A program made the position numbers and the translations under genes. Below the pieces are notes generated by a model, which was given only the letters and a program-made list of their open reading frames with translations, searched no databases and had not been told where the DNA came from. From JBPEWY01 sp965224095 (GTDB taxonomy: Bacteria > Bacteroidota > Bacteroidia > Flavobacteriales > Flavobacteriaceae), in NCBI GenBank assembly GCA_965224095.1, contig OZ245039.1, forward strand, positions 1,736,001 to 1,800,000: a stretch of 64,000 nucleotides of DNA, in the 5' to 3' direction. Positions 30,579 through 38,901 of the stretch are shown one piece after another (positions within the stretch are counted from its first letter, which is position 1; each line of letters starts with the position of its first letter).

Positions 30579-31178
30579 TTGAAAAACAAGTACACCGATT
30601 CTGAAATTCTGGAAATATTAACCCGGGTTCCTGACCAGGAGGATCAGGTGATACGCTTTCTTTATAAAGAATGTAGTGCAACGATAAAAGGATACATCAG
30701 GAAAAACGGGGGGAGTGATGACGATGCCAATGATGTGATTCAGGATGCCATTATTATTTTTTACGAAAGGGTTAAAAACAATCGTTTTTCTTTAGATTCT
30801 ACCATTGCTGCCTTTATATTTTCGGTTGGAAAGTATATCTGGTTTAACAAAAAGAGAAGACAGCATAAGAATGTCTCTTTTGAAAAAGATACTATTTTAG
30901 GGATGATAGATGATCAATCTAAAATAGATATCGAAATGTTTGGTATAAGTAAATCTGCTTTGGTTAACGAAATTCTGGAGAATATAGGCCCTGATTGCAA
31001 AAAAATCCTTGTAGATTCGGTTTACCGAAAAATACCCATGAAGGAAATCGCCAGGATAAACGGATATAAAAATGAACAGGTTGCGCGGAATAAAAAATTC
31101 AAATGCTTAAAATTATTGAGAGAGATCGTAAGTAAGTCTCCCAGATTACAACTACTTTTCAAAGAAATATCAGAATGA
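30579..31178 (+). CDS. ECF-type RNA polymerase sigma factor (copy 2)
   Basis: A 199-aa sigma factor, again starting at TTG (30579). Region 2.2 is DDDANDVIQDA (about residues 47-57) and region 4 is KIPMKEIARINGYKNEQVAR. It is a paralogue of the 28602 gene, most alike at the DNA-binding C-terminus, so the two may read similar promoters. Its stop overlaps the start of the next gene by four bases (ATGA), which couples it to the membrane TPR protein. It may control that gene, the RHS operon, or both; the sequence alone does not decide. Confidence 0.8.
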   Translation: MKNKYTDSEILEILTRVPDQEDQVIRFLYKECSATIKGYIRKNGGSDDDANDVIQDAIIIFYERVKNNRFSLDSTIAAFIFSVGKYIWFNKKRRQHKNVSFEKDTILGMIDDQSKIDIEMFGISKSALVNEILENIGPDCKKILVDSVYRKIPMKEIARINGYKNEQVARNKKFKCLKLLREIVSKSPRLQLLFKEISE

Positions 31179-31891
31179 GTTTGCACGAGGAAATAGATAA
31201 TACGCTTCTAAAACGGGTTTTGGATGACAATCTCTCCGAAAACGATGTCCTTGTGCTAAAGGAAAAACTGAAGGATCCTCATTTCTACGATAAATTTGTG
31301 GATGCCATTATACAACAACAGGGAAGAAAATCGTTAAAACAAACCCTTCAATCTATCGCGGAGGAAGAAAGCATCCCCAAACAAAAAAAGGCCTTTCCCT
31401 GGTTGTACGCGGCAGCATTTATTGCTGTTATTGTCGGATTAACATATTTTTTGTCTCCGGATTCTCATAATCTTTTTGAAAAGTATTTCGAGGTCTACCC
31501 TGACGTTTTTGTAGTAAAGGGAGAATCTCAGGAAAGCAATCCAACTTTTGAGAGGGCTATGGGTGCTTATAACACGGGTGCATTTCAGAAGGCTATTGAT
31601 ATTTTTGCACAAATGGAAAAGGAAAAAGCGCTAAACGATCCTGAACAGTTCTATTATGGAATTGCCTTGCTCACCCTGGGAAATTCATCTGAATCTGAAA
31701 AGTATTTAAAGGCGGTATCCGAGAATCAAAACCCATTTAAAAAACAAGCAGAATGGTACCTGGTATTGTCTTACCTAAAACAAAACAAAAAAGAAAAAGC
31801 CAGAGAAATCCTGAGCGGTATGATCTCTAAAACCAATGGAACTCTTCAAGTACAGGCCAAAGCGCTCTTAGCAGAACTGGAAAATCCATAA
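31175..31891 (+). CDS. Membrane-anchored TPR protein, possible anti-sigma partner
   Basis: A 238-aa protein. Residues 1-72 are cytoplasmic, helical and charged; one membrane segment lies at about 75-93 (WLYAAAFIAVIVGLTYFL); the outer part from about 125 has TPR-like helix pairs (MGAYNTGAFQKAIDIFAQME and later units). Coupling to the sigma gene by an ATGA overlap and the one-pass topology suggest an anti-sigma or sigma-linked sensor, as in many ECF pairs. No zinc anti-sigma motif (HxxxCxxC) is present, so this would be a non-classical regulator. A simple TPR membrane protein is the alternative. Confidence 0.6.
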   Translation: MSLHEEIDNTLLKRVLDDNLSENDVLVLKEKLKDPHFYDKFVDAIIQQQGRKSLKQTLQSIAEEESIPKQKKAFPWLYAAAFIAVIVGLTYFLSPDSHNLFEKYFEVYPDVFVVKGESQESNPTFERAMGAYNTGAFQKAIDIFAQMEKEKALNDPEQFYYGIALLTLGNSSESEKYLKAVSENQNPFKKQAEWYLVLSYLKQNKKEKAREILSGMISKTNGTLQVQAKALLAELENP

Positions 31892-31975
31892 GTTGAAAGG
31901 AAACAATTAACCGGATCAACTTGTCTTTTGATTTCTGTTTTTTCAACGGAGCCTTCAGATAAATAACTCCCTTTT

Positions 31976-32004
31976 TTTGTTTTTTTATCTTTTCGCTTTC
32001 TTTG
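31976..32004 (+). promoter_or_regulatory. Candidate promoter of the arsenosugar operon
   Basis: TTTG at 31976-31979 is followed after 17 bp by TTTCTTTG at 31997-32004, which differs from the Bacteroidetes -7 element TAnnTTTG at one position. It lies about 50 bp before the AhpD-like start and is the only good match in this gap. Confidence 0.4.
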
Positions 32005-32054
32005 TAAAGTAAACACTTAATTTTCGTCTTAATAAATTCACAATATCATTGCTT

Positions 32055-32390
32055 ATGCAAAAAACATATTACGATCCGGCCGATTTGAGAAAATTTGGAA
32101 AAATAACGGAGTGGAATGAAGAGCTTGGAAATAAATTTTTTGAATACTACAATAAGGTTTTTGAAGAAGGTTCTTTAACCGCCCGGGAGAAATCACTAAT
32201 TGCCTTAGCCGTGGCCCATACCGAACAGTGTCCGTATTGTATAGATGCCTATACAAAAGACGGTTTGCAACGTGGTATCACACGCGAGGAAATGATGGAA
32301 GCTGTCCATGTGGGAGCTGCTATTAGAAGTGGTGCTACTCTGGTTCATGGAGTGCAGATGATGAATAAAGTAAATAAACTGGAGATGTAA
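32055..32390 (+). CDS. AhpD/carboxymuconolactone decarboxylase-like protein of arsenosugar cluster
   Basis: A 111-aa protein started at the ATG at 32055 (the frame is open two codons further, to a TTG). The core HTEQCPYCIDAYTK has the CxxC pair (Cys59, Cys62) of AhpD-like alkylhydroperoxidases. This small family member is commonly found beside ArsS as the 'arsenosugar biosynthesis-associated peroxidase-like' protein. It may handle thiol redox chemistry around trivalent arsenic or the radical SAM step; its reaction is not established. It is the first gene of a six-gene rightward operon. Confidence 0.8.
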   Translation: MQKTYYDPADLRKFGKITEWNEELGNKFFEYYNKVFEEGSLTAREKSLIALAVAHTEQCPYCIDAYTKDGLQRGITREEMMEAVHVGAAIRSGATLVHGVQMMNKVNKLEM

Positions 32391-32447
32391 AAGATTTTAG
32401 CGATACGCTTTAATTGTTCTTCTCATAATACAACACGTATTTTTTTA

Positions 32448-33503
32448 ATGGCAACAAAATCATTACATAAGCGGGATAGTGAACTTGCCTACAGTTCAAG
32501 ACAACTTGAAATTTTATCGAACGGAATTTTTCAAAATGGAGAACTTCCGAAGTTCAAAGATAAAATAGCAGAAACAGGACATTTCCCATTACAACCTAAA
32601 AAGCTGGAAATACTTCAAATTAATGTAGGGTATATGTGTAATCAGGTATGCGAACACTGTCATGTAGATGCAGGACCTGACCGCAAGGAAATTATGACCC
32701 GTGAAACGATGCAGTTATGCCTGGATGTCATAAAAAAAACAGAAGCACATACGCTGGATTTAACAGGAGGTGCTCCGGAGATGAACCCGAACTTCCGGTG
32801 GTTTGTCGAGGAGGCTTCCAAAGCGGGTATCAAAGATTTTATTGTACGTTCTAACCTGACAATCTTAAGAGCTAATAAGAAATATCACGATCTCCCGGAG
32901 TTTTTTAAAAAGCACAATGTTCATGTGGTTTCGTCGATGCCGCATTGGACTCGTGGTAAAACAGATAAACAGAGGGGCGATGGTGTTTTCGATAAATCTA
33001 TTAAAGCCTTACAGGAGCTCAATGCAATTGGGTATGGAATGCCGGATAGTCCATTGCGTTTAGACCTTGTTTACAATCCTTCAGGAGCCTTTTTGCCGGG
33101 CGATCAGGCTTCTATGGAAAGTGAATTTAAAAAAGCTTTATTAGAAGATTTTGGGATTCATTTCCACAATTTATTCGCCATCACCAATCTACCTATCAGC
33201 AGATTTCTTGATTATCTGATAGCTTCGGAGAACTATGAAGATTATATGTACGCGCTTGTAGAAGCATTTAACCCAAATGCCGTAACCAACGTTATGTGTA
33301 CCAATACTATTTCTGTTAGCTGGGACGGATGGTTATATGATTGCGATTTTAATCAAATGCTCGATTTAAAGGTATCCAGTAAGGTGAAACATATAGCTGA
33401 ATACAACGAAGAACTATTGCAAAACAGAAATATCATCATCTCGCAACATTGCTATGGCTGTACCGCCGGAGCAGGAAGTAGTTGCCAAGGAACTGTAGCC
33501 TAG
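32448..33503 (+). CDS. arsS: Arsenosugar biosynthesis radical SAM protein ArsS
   Basis: A 351-aa radical SAM enzyme. The 4Fe-4S triad CNQVCEHC (Cys64, Cys68, Cys71) is followed by LTGGAPEM. C-terminal cysteines (CTNTIS..., YDCDF, then Cys335, Cys338 and Cys346 in HCYGCTAGAGSSC) indicate an extra metal site of the kind seen in the ArsS family. Characterised relatives join the 5'-deoxyadenosyl group of SAM to dimethylarsinous acid, which gives the arsenosugar precursor. ArsM, a purine nucleoside phosphorylase and two sugar transferase-like enzymes nearby fit this pathway. The family call is strong. Confidence 0.9.
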   Translation: MATKSLHKRDSELAYSSRQLEILSNGIFQNGELPKFKDKIAETGHFPLQPKKLEILQINVGYMCNQVCEHCHVDAGPDRKEIMTRETMQLCLDVIKKTEAHTLDLTGGAPEMNPNFRWFVEEASKAGIKDFIVRSNLTILRANKKYHDLPEFFKKHNVHVVSSMPHWTRGKTDKQRGDGVFDKSIKALQELNAIGYGMPDSPLRLDLVYNPSGAFLPGDQASMESEFKKALLEDFGIHFHNLFAITNLPISRFLDYLIASENYEDYMYALVEAFNPNAVTNVMCTNTISVSWDGWLYDCDFNQMLDLKVSSKVKHIAEYNEELLQNRNIIISQHCYGCTAGAGSSCQGTVA

Positions 33504-33504
33504 T

Positions 33505-33996
33505 ATGTACCGATATAGCATCATATTTATTCTTACATGTGTTTCGTGTTTAGCCCAGCCTTCACTAGAGGATGTTCTAAGCAAATTTAACGAAGAAACA
33601 ATCCCTTATATCAGCGTCACGGAACTAGCCAAAGTAACCAAAGAAACTATCCTCCTGGATGCACGTGAAAAGGGGGAATTCAACGTAAGTCATATACAGG
33701 GGGCGTACCATGTTGGTTATGACCGGTTTTCACTGAAGAAGGTCATCAGGAATATACCTGACAAAAAAGCTTTTATCGTAGTATATTGCTCGTTGGGGGT
33801 GCGGTCTGAGGATATTGCCGAAAAGCTAAAACAGGCGGGGTATTCAAGTGTTTTTAATTTGTATGGCGGAATTTTTGAATGGAAAAATCAGGGCTATAAG
33901 GTAGTTGATTCGAAGGGAACGCCTACCGATAAAATTCACGCTTTTTCTAAAATCTGGTCTCTTTATTTAAAAAAAGGAATAAAAGTATATGAATGA
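33505..33996 (+). CDS. Secreted rhodanese-domain protein
   Basis: A 163-aa protein with an N-terminal signal peptide (about residues 1-18) and one rhodanese domain. LLDAREKGEFNVSHIQGA (about 50-67) and the active-site loop CSLGVRS with Cys95 are intact, so sulfur transfer is possible. It starts one base after the arsS stop and overlaps the next gene by eight bases, so it is surely part of the operon. A role in thiolated arsenic species or in a persulfide relay outside the cytoplasm can be imagined but is not shown by the sequence. Confidence 0.85.
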   Translation: MYRYSIIFILTCVSCLAQPSLEDVLSKFNEETIPYISVTELAKVTKETILLDAREKGEFNVSHIQGAYHVGYDRFSLKKVIRNIPDKKAFIVVYCSLGVRSEDIAEKLKQAGYSSVFNLYGGIFEWKNQGYKVVDSKGTPTDKIHAFSKIWSLYLKKGIKVYE

Positions 33997-34597
33997 TTGT
34001 TTATTGATGATTTTTACTCGTAATCCCGTGTTGGGAAAAGTAAAAACAAGACTCGCCAAATCAGTAGGCGATCAGGCTGCTTTGAACATCTATATCTTCT
34101 TACTGGAACACACACAAACAATTACACAGCACCTCAAATGCGACAAAGCGGTTTATTATTCGGTTAGTGTTCCGGAAAACGATTTGTGGAACCCTGAAAT
34201 CTATTCGCGAAAAAAACAATTTGGAAACGATCTTGGTATTCGTATGAAAAATGCCTTTGATCAAGCATTTAAAAACTATGGCAGGGTAATCGTAATAGGG
34301 AGCGATATGTATCAGATAACGCAATCTCATATCGAAGAGGCATTTCACAAATTGGATAGTCACGATGTGGTTATAGGCCCTGCGGAAGACGGAGGTTTTT
34401 ATCTTTTAGGACTAAAGCGTGTTTATGCACCTATTTTCGAAAACAAAGATTGGGGAACCTCAACGGTTTTGAAAGATACACTGAACGATTTAAAAAAGCA
34501 TCGTGTATATTTGCTGGATACGCTAAACGATGTGGATATATATGAGGATATAAAAGACCATCCAGCTTTTTATCCTTTTTTACAACATATGAATTAA
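33989..34597 (+). CDS. TIGR04282-type arsenosugar biosynthesis glycosyltransferase
   Basis: A 202-aa GT-A-like protein. It opens with LLMIFTRNPVLGKVKTRLAK, the typical start of the family first called rSAM/selenodomain-associated transferase 1 and later linked to arsenosugar clusters. Further conserved parts are VIGSDMYQIT (the nucleotide- and metal-binding Asp region) and GPAEDGGFYLLGL. The likely role is transfer or nucleotide activation of a sugar in arsenosugar assembly. It overlaps the rhodanese gene by eight bases and ends seven bases before the phosphorylase gene. Confidence 0.8.
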   Translation: MNDCLLMIFTRNPVLGKVKTRLAKSVGDQAALNIYIFLLEHTQTITQHLKCDKAVYYSVSVPENDLWNPEIYSRKKQFGNDLGIRMKNAFDQAFKNYGRVIVIGSDMYQITQSHIEEAFHKLDSHDVVIGPAEDGGFYLLGLKRVYAPIFENKDWGTSTVLKDTLNDLKKHRVYLLDTLNDVDIYEDIKDHPAFYPFLQHMN

Positions 34598-34604
34598 CGG
34601 ATAT

Positions 34605-35420
34605 ATGACGAAAGAACAACTGCAAAAAACAACCGATTTTTTAAAGAATAAAGGTTTTAAGAATCCTGAGATAGGAATTGTTTTGGGTACCGGGCTGGGC
34701 CAATTAATCGGTGAAATAGAAAATCCCATTGAAGTTCATTACAATCATATTCCTTTTTTCCCCCTGGCCACCGTGGAGTTTCATTCGGGAAAACTGGTTT
34801 ACGGCCGGCTGGAAGGGAAAAATATTGTGGTTATGCAAGGCCGTTTCCACGTTTATGAGGGTTACGATCTGGTAGATGTTACTTATCCGGTTCGGGTTAT
34901 GCACCAGCTGGGAATTAAAAAGTTATTCATTTCCAATGCGGCAGGAGCTATTAATCTCAGTTTTAAAAAAGGAGATTTAATGTTGCTGGACGACCATATT
35001 AATTTACAGGGAGGATCTCCTCTTGCCTTTAAAAATGTAGCCGAATTCGGAGAGCGTTTCACCGACATGAGTGCGCCCTATAACCGTGAAATGAACCTAA
35101 AGTTAAAAGAGATTGCCCGAAAAGAGGAAATAACCCTTCACGAGGGGGTATATGCTGCTGTGGTAGGACCTCAACTGGAAACGCGTGCTGAATACCGCTA
35201 TCTCAAAATCATTGGAAGCGATGCCGTTGGTATGAGTACGGTTCCCGAGGTAATTGTGGCAAATCACTTAAATTTACCCGTGGTTGCCGTGTCAGTTTTA
35301 ACCGATGAATGCGACCCAAATAACCTAAAGCCTATTGATGTTCCTGAAATTATTGAAATTGCAGGTAAAGCAGAACCTAAAATGATTACGCTGTTTAAGG
35401 AATTGATTAAATCACTCTGA
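34605..35420 (+). CDS. Purine nucleoside phosphorylase, trimeric type, adenine-like specificity residue
   Basis: A 271-aa member of the PNP/MTAP family. Visible motifs are IVLGTGLGQL (phosphate loop), MQGRFHVYEGY, SNAAGAIN, GPQLETRAEY with Glu192 (the purine-binding Glu), and GMSTVPEVIVA. The position of human PNP Asn243 is Asp234 here (VLTDECDP), as in enzymes that accept 6-aminopurines such as MTAP. Within this operon the enzyme could remove adenine from the deoxyadenosyl-arsenic product of ArsS and leave an arsenic-bearing ribose 1-phosphate. It could also be the general PNP of the cell. The specificity is read from one residue, by hand alignment. Confidence 0.85.
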   Translation: MTKEQLQKTTDFLKNKGFKNPEIGIVLGTGLGQLIGEIENPIEVHYNHIPFFPLATVEFHSGKLVYGRLEGKNIVVMQGRFHVYEGYDLVDVTYPVRVMHQLGIKKLFISNAAGAINLSFKKGDLMLLDDHINLQGGSPLAFKNVAEFGERFTDMSAPYNREMNLKLKEIARKEEITLHEGVYAAVVGPQLETRAEYRYLKIIGSDAVGMSTVPEVIVANHLNLPVVAVSVLTDECDPNNLKPIDVPEIIEIAGKAEPKMITLFKELIKSL

Positions 35421-35477
35421 GTCTAAAATTCGCCGATGGATCTTTAAACGGTAAAATATCTATAAAACCGATTGTTT

Positions 35478-36446
35478 ATGAGTTATTTAGAAACTACCAA
35501 GAATGTATATAAAGAAGCAGCATTAACCCCTGATGTGGGGCTGTGTTGTACTACCAATCCTATTTGGGAACTTCCCGGATTAAAAATTCCGAAAATTATG
35601 CAGGAGATGAATTACGGTTGCGGAAGCACCGTACATGCCAGAGATCTTGTAAAAAACCCGAAAGTACTTTACGTAGGTGTAGGTGGGGGTATGGAACTGC
35701 TCCAATTTGCATATTTTTCCCGGCAGAAAGGTGGGGTTATCGGAGTTGATGTGGTTGATGAGATGCTGGAAGCATCCCGCATAAATTTTAAAGAAGCTGA
35801 AATTCAAAACGACTGGTTTCGCAGTGATTTTGTAGATCTTAGAAAGGGAGATGCACTACATCTCCCTGTAGAGGACAACAGTATCGATGTAGCGGCACAA
35901 AACTGCCTTTTTAATATTTTTAAGGAAGACGATTTAAAAAAAGCCATTGCCGAAATGTATCGGGTATTAAAACCACATGGCCGGCTGGTGATGAGCGATC
36001 CCACCTGTGAACAACCCATGAATGAAAATCTTAGAAACGACGATCGTTTAAGAGCACTTTGTTTGAGTGGAAGTCTCCCCATTAAAGACTATGTAAAAAT
36101 GCTTACCGATGCCGGTTTCGGGACTATTGAAATCCGGGCGCGTAAACCGTACAGGGTGTTAGATCCTAAACATTACGATACCGACGAGTTAATCTACATA
36201 GAGTCTATAGAAATTGCGGCTATTAAAGATCCCATGCCGGAAGACGGGCCGTGTGTTTTTACGGGAAAAGCAGCGATTTACTTTGGTGAAAACGATTTTG
36301 TAGATGACCAAAAAGGGCATATTCTCTTGAAAAACCAACCCCTTGCAATTTGCGATAAAACTGCTGCTGCTCTTGCCTCCCTCGAAAGAGATGATATATT
36401 TATCTCCGAATCAACCTGGCACTACGACGGCGGAGGGTGTTGCTAG
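35478..36446 (+). CDS. arsM: Arsenite methyltransferase ArsM of the arsenosugar cluster
   Basis: A 322-aa SAM-dependent methyltransferase started at the ATG at 35478 (an upstream TTG is in frame). Motif I is VGVGGGMELL (about 66-75), with GVDVVDEML after it. The three arsenic-binding cysteines are recognisable: Cys48 in YGCGS, Cys143 in QNCLFN and Cys195 in LCLSGSLP. An extra Cys-Cys pair lies near the start (23-24) and another ends the protein after three Gly. The enzyme should methylate As(III) to the dimethyl form used by ArsS. It is the last gene of the operon and is followed by a strong hairpin terminator. Confidence 0.9.
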   Translation: MSYLETTKNVYKEAALTPDVGLCCTTNPIWELPGLKIPKIMQEMNYGCGSTVHARDLVKNPKVLYVGVGGGMELLQFAYFSRQKGGVIGVDVVDEMLEASRINFKEAEIQNDWFRSDFVDLRKGDALHLPVEDNSIDVAAQNCLFNIFKEDDLKKAIAEMYRVLKPHGRLVMSDPTCEQPMNENLRNDDRLRALCLSGSLPIKDYVKMLTDAGFGTIEIRARKPYRVLDPKHYDTDELIYIESIEIAAIKDPMPEDGPCVFTGKAAIYFGENDFVDDQKGHILLKNQPLAICDKTAAALASLERDDIFISESTWHYDGGGCC

Positions 36447-36475
36447 TTAAAACACAAAAAGCACTTTATACAAAG

Positions 36476-36518
36476 TAGCCTGCATATTCCCGTTTGGGTA
36501 TATACAGGCTATTTTTAT
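36476..36518. terminator. Bidirectional hairpin terminator
   Basis: TAGCCTG (36476-36482) pairs with CAGGCTA (36505-36511), with an inner stem CCC-GTTT-GGG, and ATTTTTATTATTT follows on the plus strand. On the minus strand AAAGTGC-type A/T-rich DNA flanks it. It lies between the convergent arsM and DUF4097 genes and can end both transcripts. Confidence 0.8.
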
Positions 36519-36563
36519 TATTTGTACAACTTGCCTTTTTATGAGGAACAAATTAACAAATAC

Positions 36564-37256
36564 TTAAATTTTACGCATATAAATATCTCCGGATATAGTT
36601 TCCATACGCACCATTTGTTTGCCATTATTAACGGTTCCTCGAATCCTGTTGTAACTGGAATGATTCTTTCTGTTTTCATCCATTTCTATATCCAGATTCG
36701 AATAGATATTTCCGGAAAGCGTTTTGGCATTAATAGCGGCCCGATCAATACTTACATCCAAATCGCCACTTATTGTTTTTAACCATAACTCTCCATTGTA
36801 CTTTTTAATGGTAACATCTCCCGAAATCAATTCGGTTTTTAAAGTTCCTTTAAAACTACTGGCTTCCAGATCGCCGGAAATACTTTTTACTCTGAGATGT
36901 ACATTTTCAGGAACATAAACCGTATACTCTATTTCCGTTGTCATACTGCAATTATCTCTATGTCTGTCTTTTCTCTCCTTAAAATAATTTCCAAAATCAG
37001 AACGTATTTTCACAACATCTCCATCCTTTTCTGTTTGTATGCTAAACTGATCGTTTCCTTCACCATCATCAATGGTCACGCTTGCCTTGGTAAGGACTTC
37101 GTTTTTGTTCCATTGCTCTATCTTAATATTTTCTGCGAATTTAAAATGCAGAAACACCTCCTGATTATCCGATATGGAAACAGCTTTTTCCACCTGACGT
37201 TGTGCCTGTATCGGCAATGCGATTCCCAGTGCAATCAATACAATTAATTTTTTCAT
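36564..37256 (-). CDS. DUF4097-family secreted beta-strand protein (second copy)
   Basis: A 230-aa protein with a signal peptide (MKKLIVLIALGIALPIQAQ). The rest is a series of beta strands carrying the repeated Ser-Gly-Asp phrase: VKSISGDLEAS, LISGDVTIKK, TISGDLDVS and finally TISGDIYMRK. This is the stacked, adhesin-like pattern of DUF4097. It is the last gene of a four-gene operon with a sigma factor and its anti-sigma partner, four bases from its paralogue. The role is probably in envelope stress; no catalytic motif is visible. Confidence 0.8.
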   Translation of the reverse strand: MKKLIVLIALGIALPIQAQRQVEKAVSISDNQEVFLHFKFAENIKIEQWNKNEVLTKASVTIDDGEGNDQFSIQTEKDGDVVKIRSDFGNYFKERKDRHRDNCSMTTEIEYTVYVPENVHLRVKSISGDLEASSFKGTLKTELISGDVTIKKYNGELWLKTISGDLDVSIDRAAINAKTLSGNIYSNLDIEMDENRKNHSSYNRIRGTVNNGKQMVRMETISGDIYMRKI

Positions 37257-37260
37257 CCTG

Positions 37261-38094
37261 TTAGTTTTTTGATTTTCTTAAATAAATATCACCCGTTGAA
37301 GAACTCAACTTGATTTTTACGCCTCCGTTATTCAAACTACTTTCTATTTTACGAACGGAGCCAACCTGCTTTAATCCTTCTTTTTTGGGAATAACCAGAT
37401 CGAAATCTGTGTATACGGTTCCCATAGTAGATTTTAATTCCAGATTAGCCCTGGTATTATTTGGCAGGCTCACGTCTACATCGCCTGTTGAAGAACTGAT
37501 TGTGATCGGGCTTTTTTGATTTACGGTGGAGAATTCCACACGGATTGATCCTGTATTCGTATGTGCTGTAACGGGACCCGTTACCTTATTCAAGTTAATA
37601 TACCCCACATTTGTGTTAATTTCAATCTCGGAAGAAAACCCTTCAACCTTTGCACTACCCAGATTTCCGCAATCTATATATACATCTATATGTCTGGGAA
37701 TTGTAAAACTCAGCCCGTGCCGGTGTACAAATGATTTCAGATCTACAATTCTCAGTGTCTCTCCGTCTTTTTCTATTCCCACACCAAATCCGGTATTGTC
37801 TTCGCCTCCCGGATAAATGGCTTTTAAACCCTTGGCTTTCTCTTTTCTCTTATTTGAATTGGAAACACCATGAGGGCAACTATCGCATTCGTCGTGATAA
37901 TAATTATCGTCCTCTTTTCCTTTGTACTTAGATAAAACCAATTGGTTATCCCCTCCGGCGATTAACTTTATAACGGTATTCGCTTCTATCCGAACCTGCT
38001 TTATTCCGTCCAGTGAGTGTTTATAATTTTCTTGTGACCTAATAACACCTGTGGTTATTATAAAAAATGCTAATACTATTCCTGTTCGTTTCAT
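37261..38094 (-). CDS. DUF4097-family secreted beta-strand protein (first copy)
   Basis: A 277-aa protein. The start at 38094 (MKRTGIVLAFF) is chosen because it opens a signal peptide and leaves a 10-bp gap to the anti-sigma gene; a longer frame to 38127 would overlap it. The mature protein begins with a Cys- and Lys-rich stretch (DECDSCPHG, then KRKEKAKG) and goes on with parallel strands ending TGDVDVSLP and STGDIYLRK, as in DUF4097. It is related to the next gene at its C-terminal half. It is probably a target or effector of the sigma system encoded upstream. Confidence 0.8.
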   Translation of the reverse strand: MKRTGIVLAFFIITTGVIRSQENYKHSLDGIKQVRIEANTVIKLIAGGDNQLVLSKYKGKEDDNYYHDECDSCPHGVSNSNKRKEKAKGLKAIYPGGEDNTGFGVGIEKDGETLRIVDLKSFVHRHGLSFTIPRHIDVYIDCGNLGSAKVEGFSSEIEINTNVGYINLNKVTGPVTAHTNTGSIRVEFSTVNQKSPITISSSTGDVDVSLPNNTRANLELKSTMGTVYTDFDLVIPKKEGLKQVGSVRKIESSLNNGGVKIKLSSSTGDIYLRKSKN

Positions 38095-38104
38095 GATTTT
38101 AATT

Positions 38105-38899
38105 TTAAATAATTTGCTGAATTCCATCGTTTGCCTGCTCTTTTACATAATCCGGAATGTCAGGTTGCTCCAATAACTTTTGCATGGGAGCGAGCGCTCT
38201 TTTTTCCTGTGTTTTAACCAGAAATTGAATAATAGCTATTTGCAAACTCGGGTTTTTTTCTATACTTAATGCTTCTATAAAAGCTTTCTTTACATCTTCT
38301 AAATTATTATAACCCGAAAGTGCTTCTGCTGCTGCCAGTCGCACATTTACATTCGAATCATACTGCATTCTATCTATAAGTGCTTCAATAATTTTAGAAT
38401 CCGGCTGCACCATCTCTTCTGAAAAATTAACCGCCTGAATGCGCTTACTGGCCGATCTGTTTTCCAGTAATGCCAACATCATATTCTCCTTTAATTGTAC
38501 GGTTTCTTCTTTTAATGACAGAATTTGTTGGGAAGCCTTTTTTTCCGTGCTATAGGTTCCCGCATAATACCCGGAAAATAAAATAAGCAGGGAGGCCGCT
38601 ATCTGAAATGCAAGCTTCCAATTAAAATTGGAGCTGGACGTTTTTTCCAGACCAATACTGTGTTTTGACAGAAGCTGTTTTTCTTCCTCCAGCGTCTTTA
38701 CAAAATTCGCTCTCAGATGCTCTCCGGGCAGATGCTGCTCCTCATTTTCAAAAACTTTCATTAACTGCAGGGTTTCCTCATAAACCCCCAGGCAGTGGGT
38801 ACATGTTTCTATATGCATCTTTACATCATGTGCTTCCGGTACCGATAATTGCTTATCAATATAATCTATAACTCTGCTTTCAATATCCTTGCAATTCAT
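38105..38899 (-). CDS. Zinc-type anti-sigma factor with HEAT repeats
   Basis: A 264-aa protein. Residues 1-40 form a zinc anti-sigma domain with His29-x3-Cys33-x2-Cys36 and an early Cys3. A membrane segment lies at about 95-115 (LAFQIAASLLILFSGYYAG). The outer part has HEAT-like helices (NVRLAAAEALSGYNNLEDVK, then PSLQIAIIQFLVKTQEKRAL). It should hold the sigma factor encoded two bases upstream and release it on an envelope signal sensed by the helical domain. The HEAT addition is uncommon among zf-HC2 anti-sigma factors but recurs in Bacteroidetes. Confidence 0.85.
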   Translation of the reverse strand: MNCKDIESRVIDYIDKQLSVPEAHDVKMHIETCTHCLGVYEETLQLMKVFENEEQHLPGEHLRANFVKTLEEEKQLLSKHSIGLEKTSSSNFNWKLAFQIAASLLILFSGYYAGTYSTEKKASQQILSLKEETVQLKENMMLALLENRSASKRIQAVNFSEEMVQPDSKIIEALIDRMQYDSNVNVRLAAAEALSGYNNLEDVKKAFIEALSIEKNPSLQIAIIQFLVKTQEKRALAPMQKLLEQPDIPDYVKEQANDGIQQII

Positions 38900-38901
38900 A
38901 C

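Noticed and set aside
30415..30681. Minus-strand frame of 88 codons overlapping sigma factor 2
   Set aside because: It overlaps the conserved sigma gene start and shows no homology-like features.
31890..31922. AAGTTGA...TCAACTT as terminator after the TPR gene
   Set aside because: The stem is AT-rich, the loop is long (19 bases) and no T-run follows at once.
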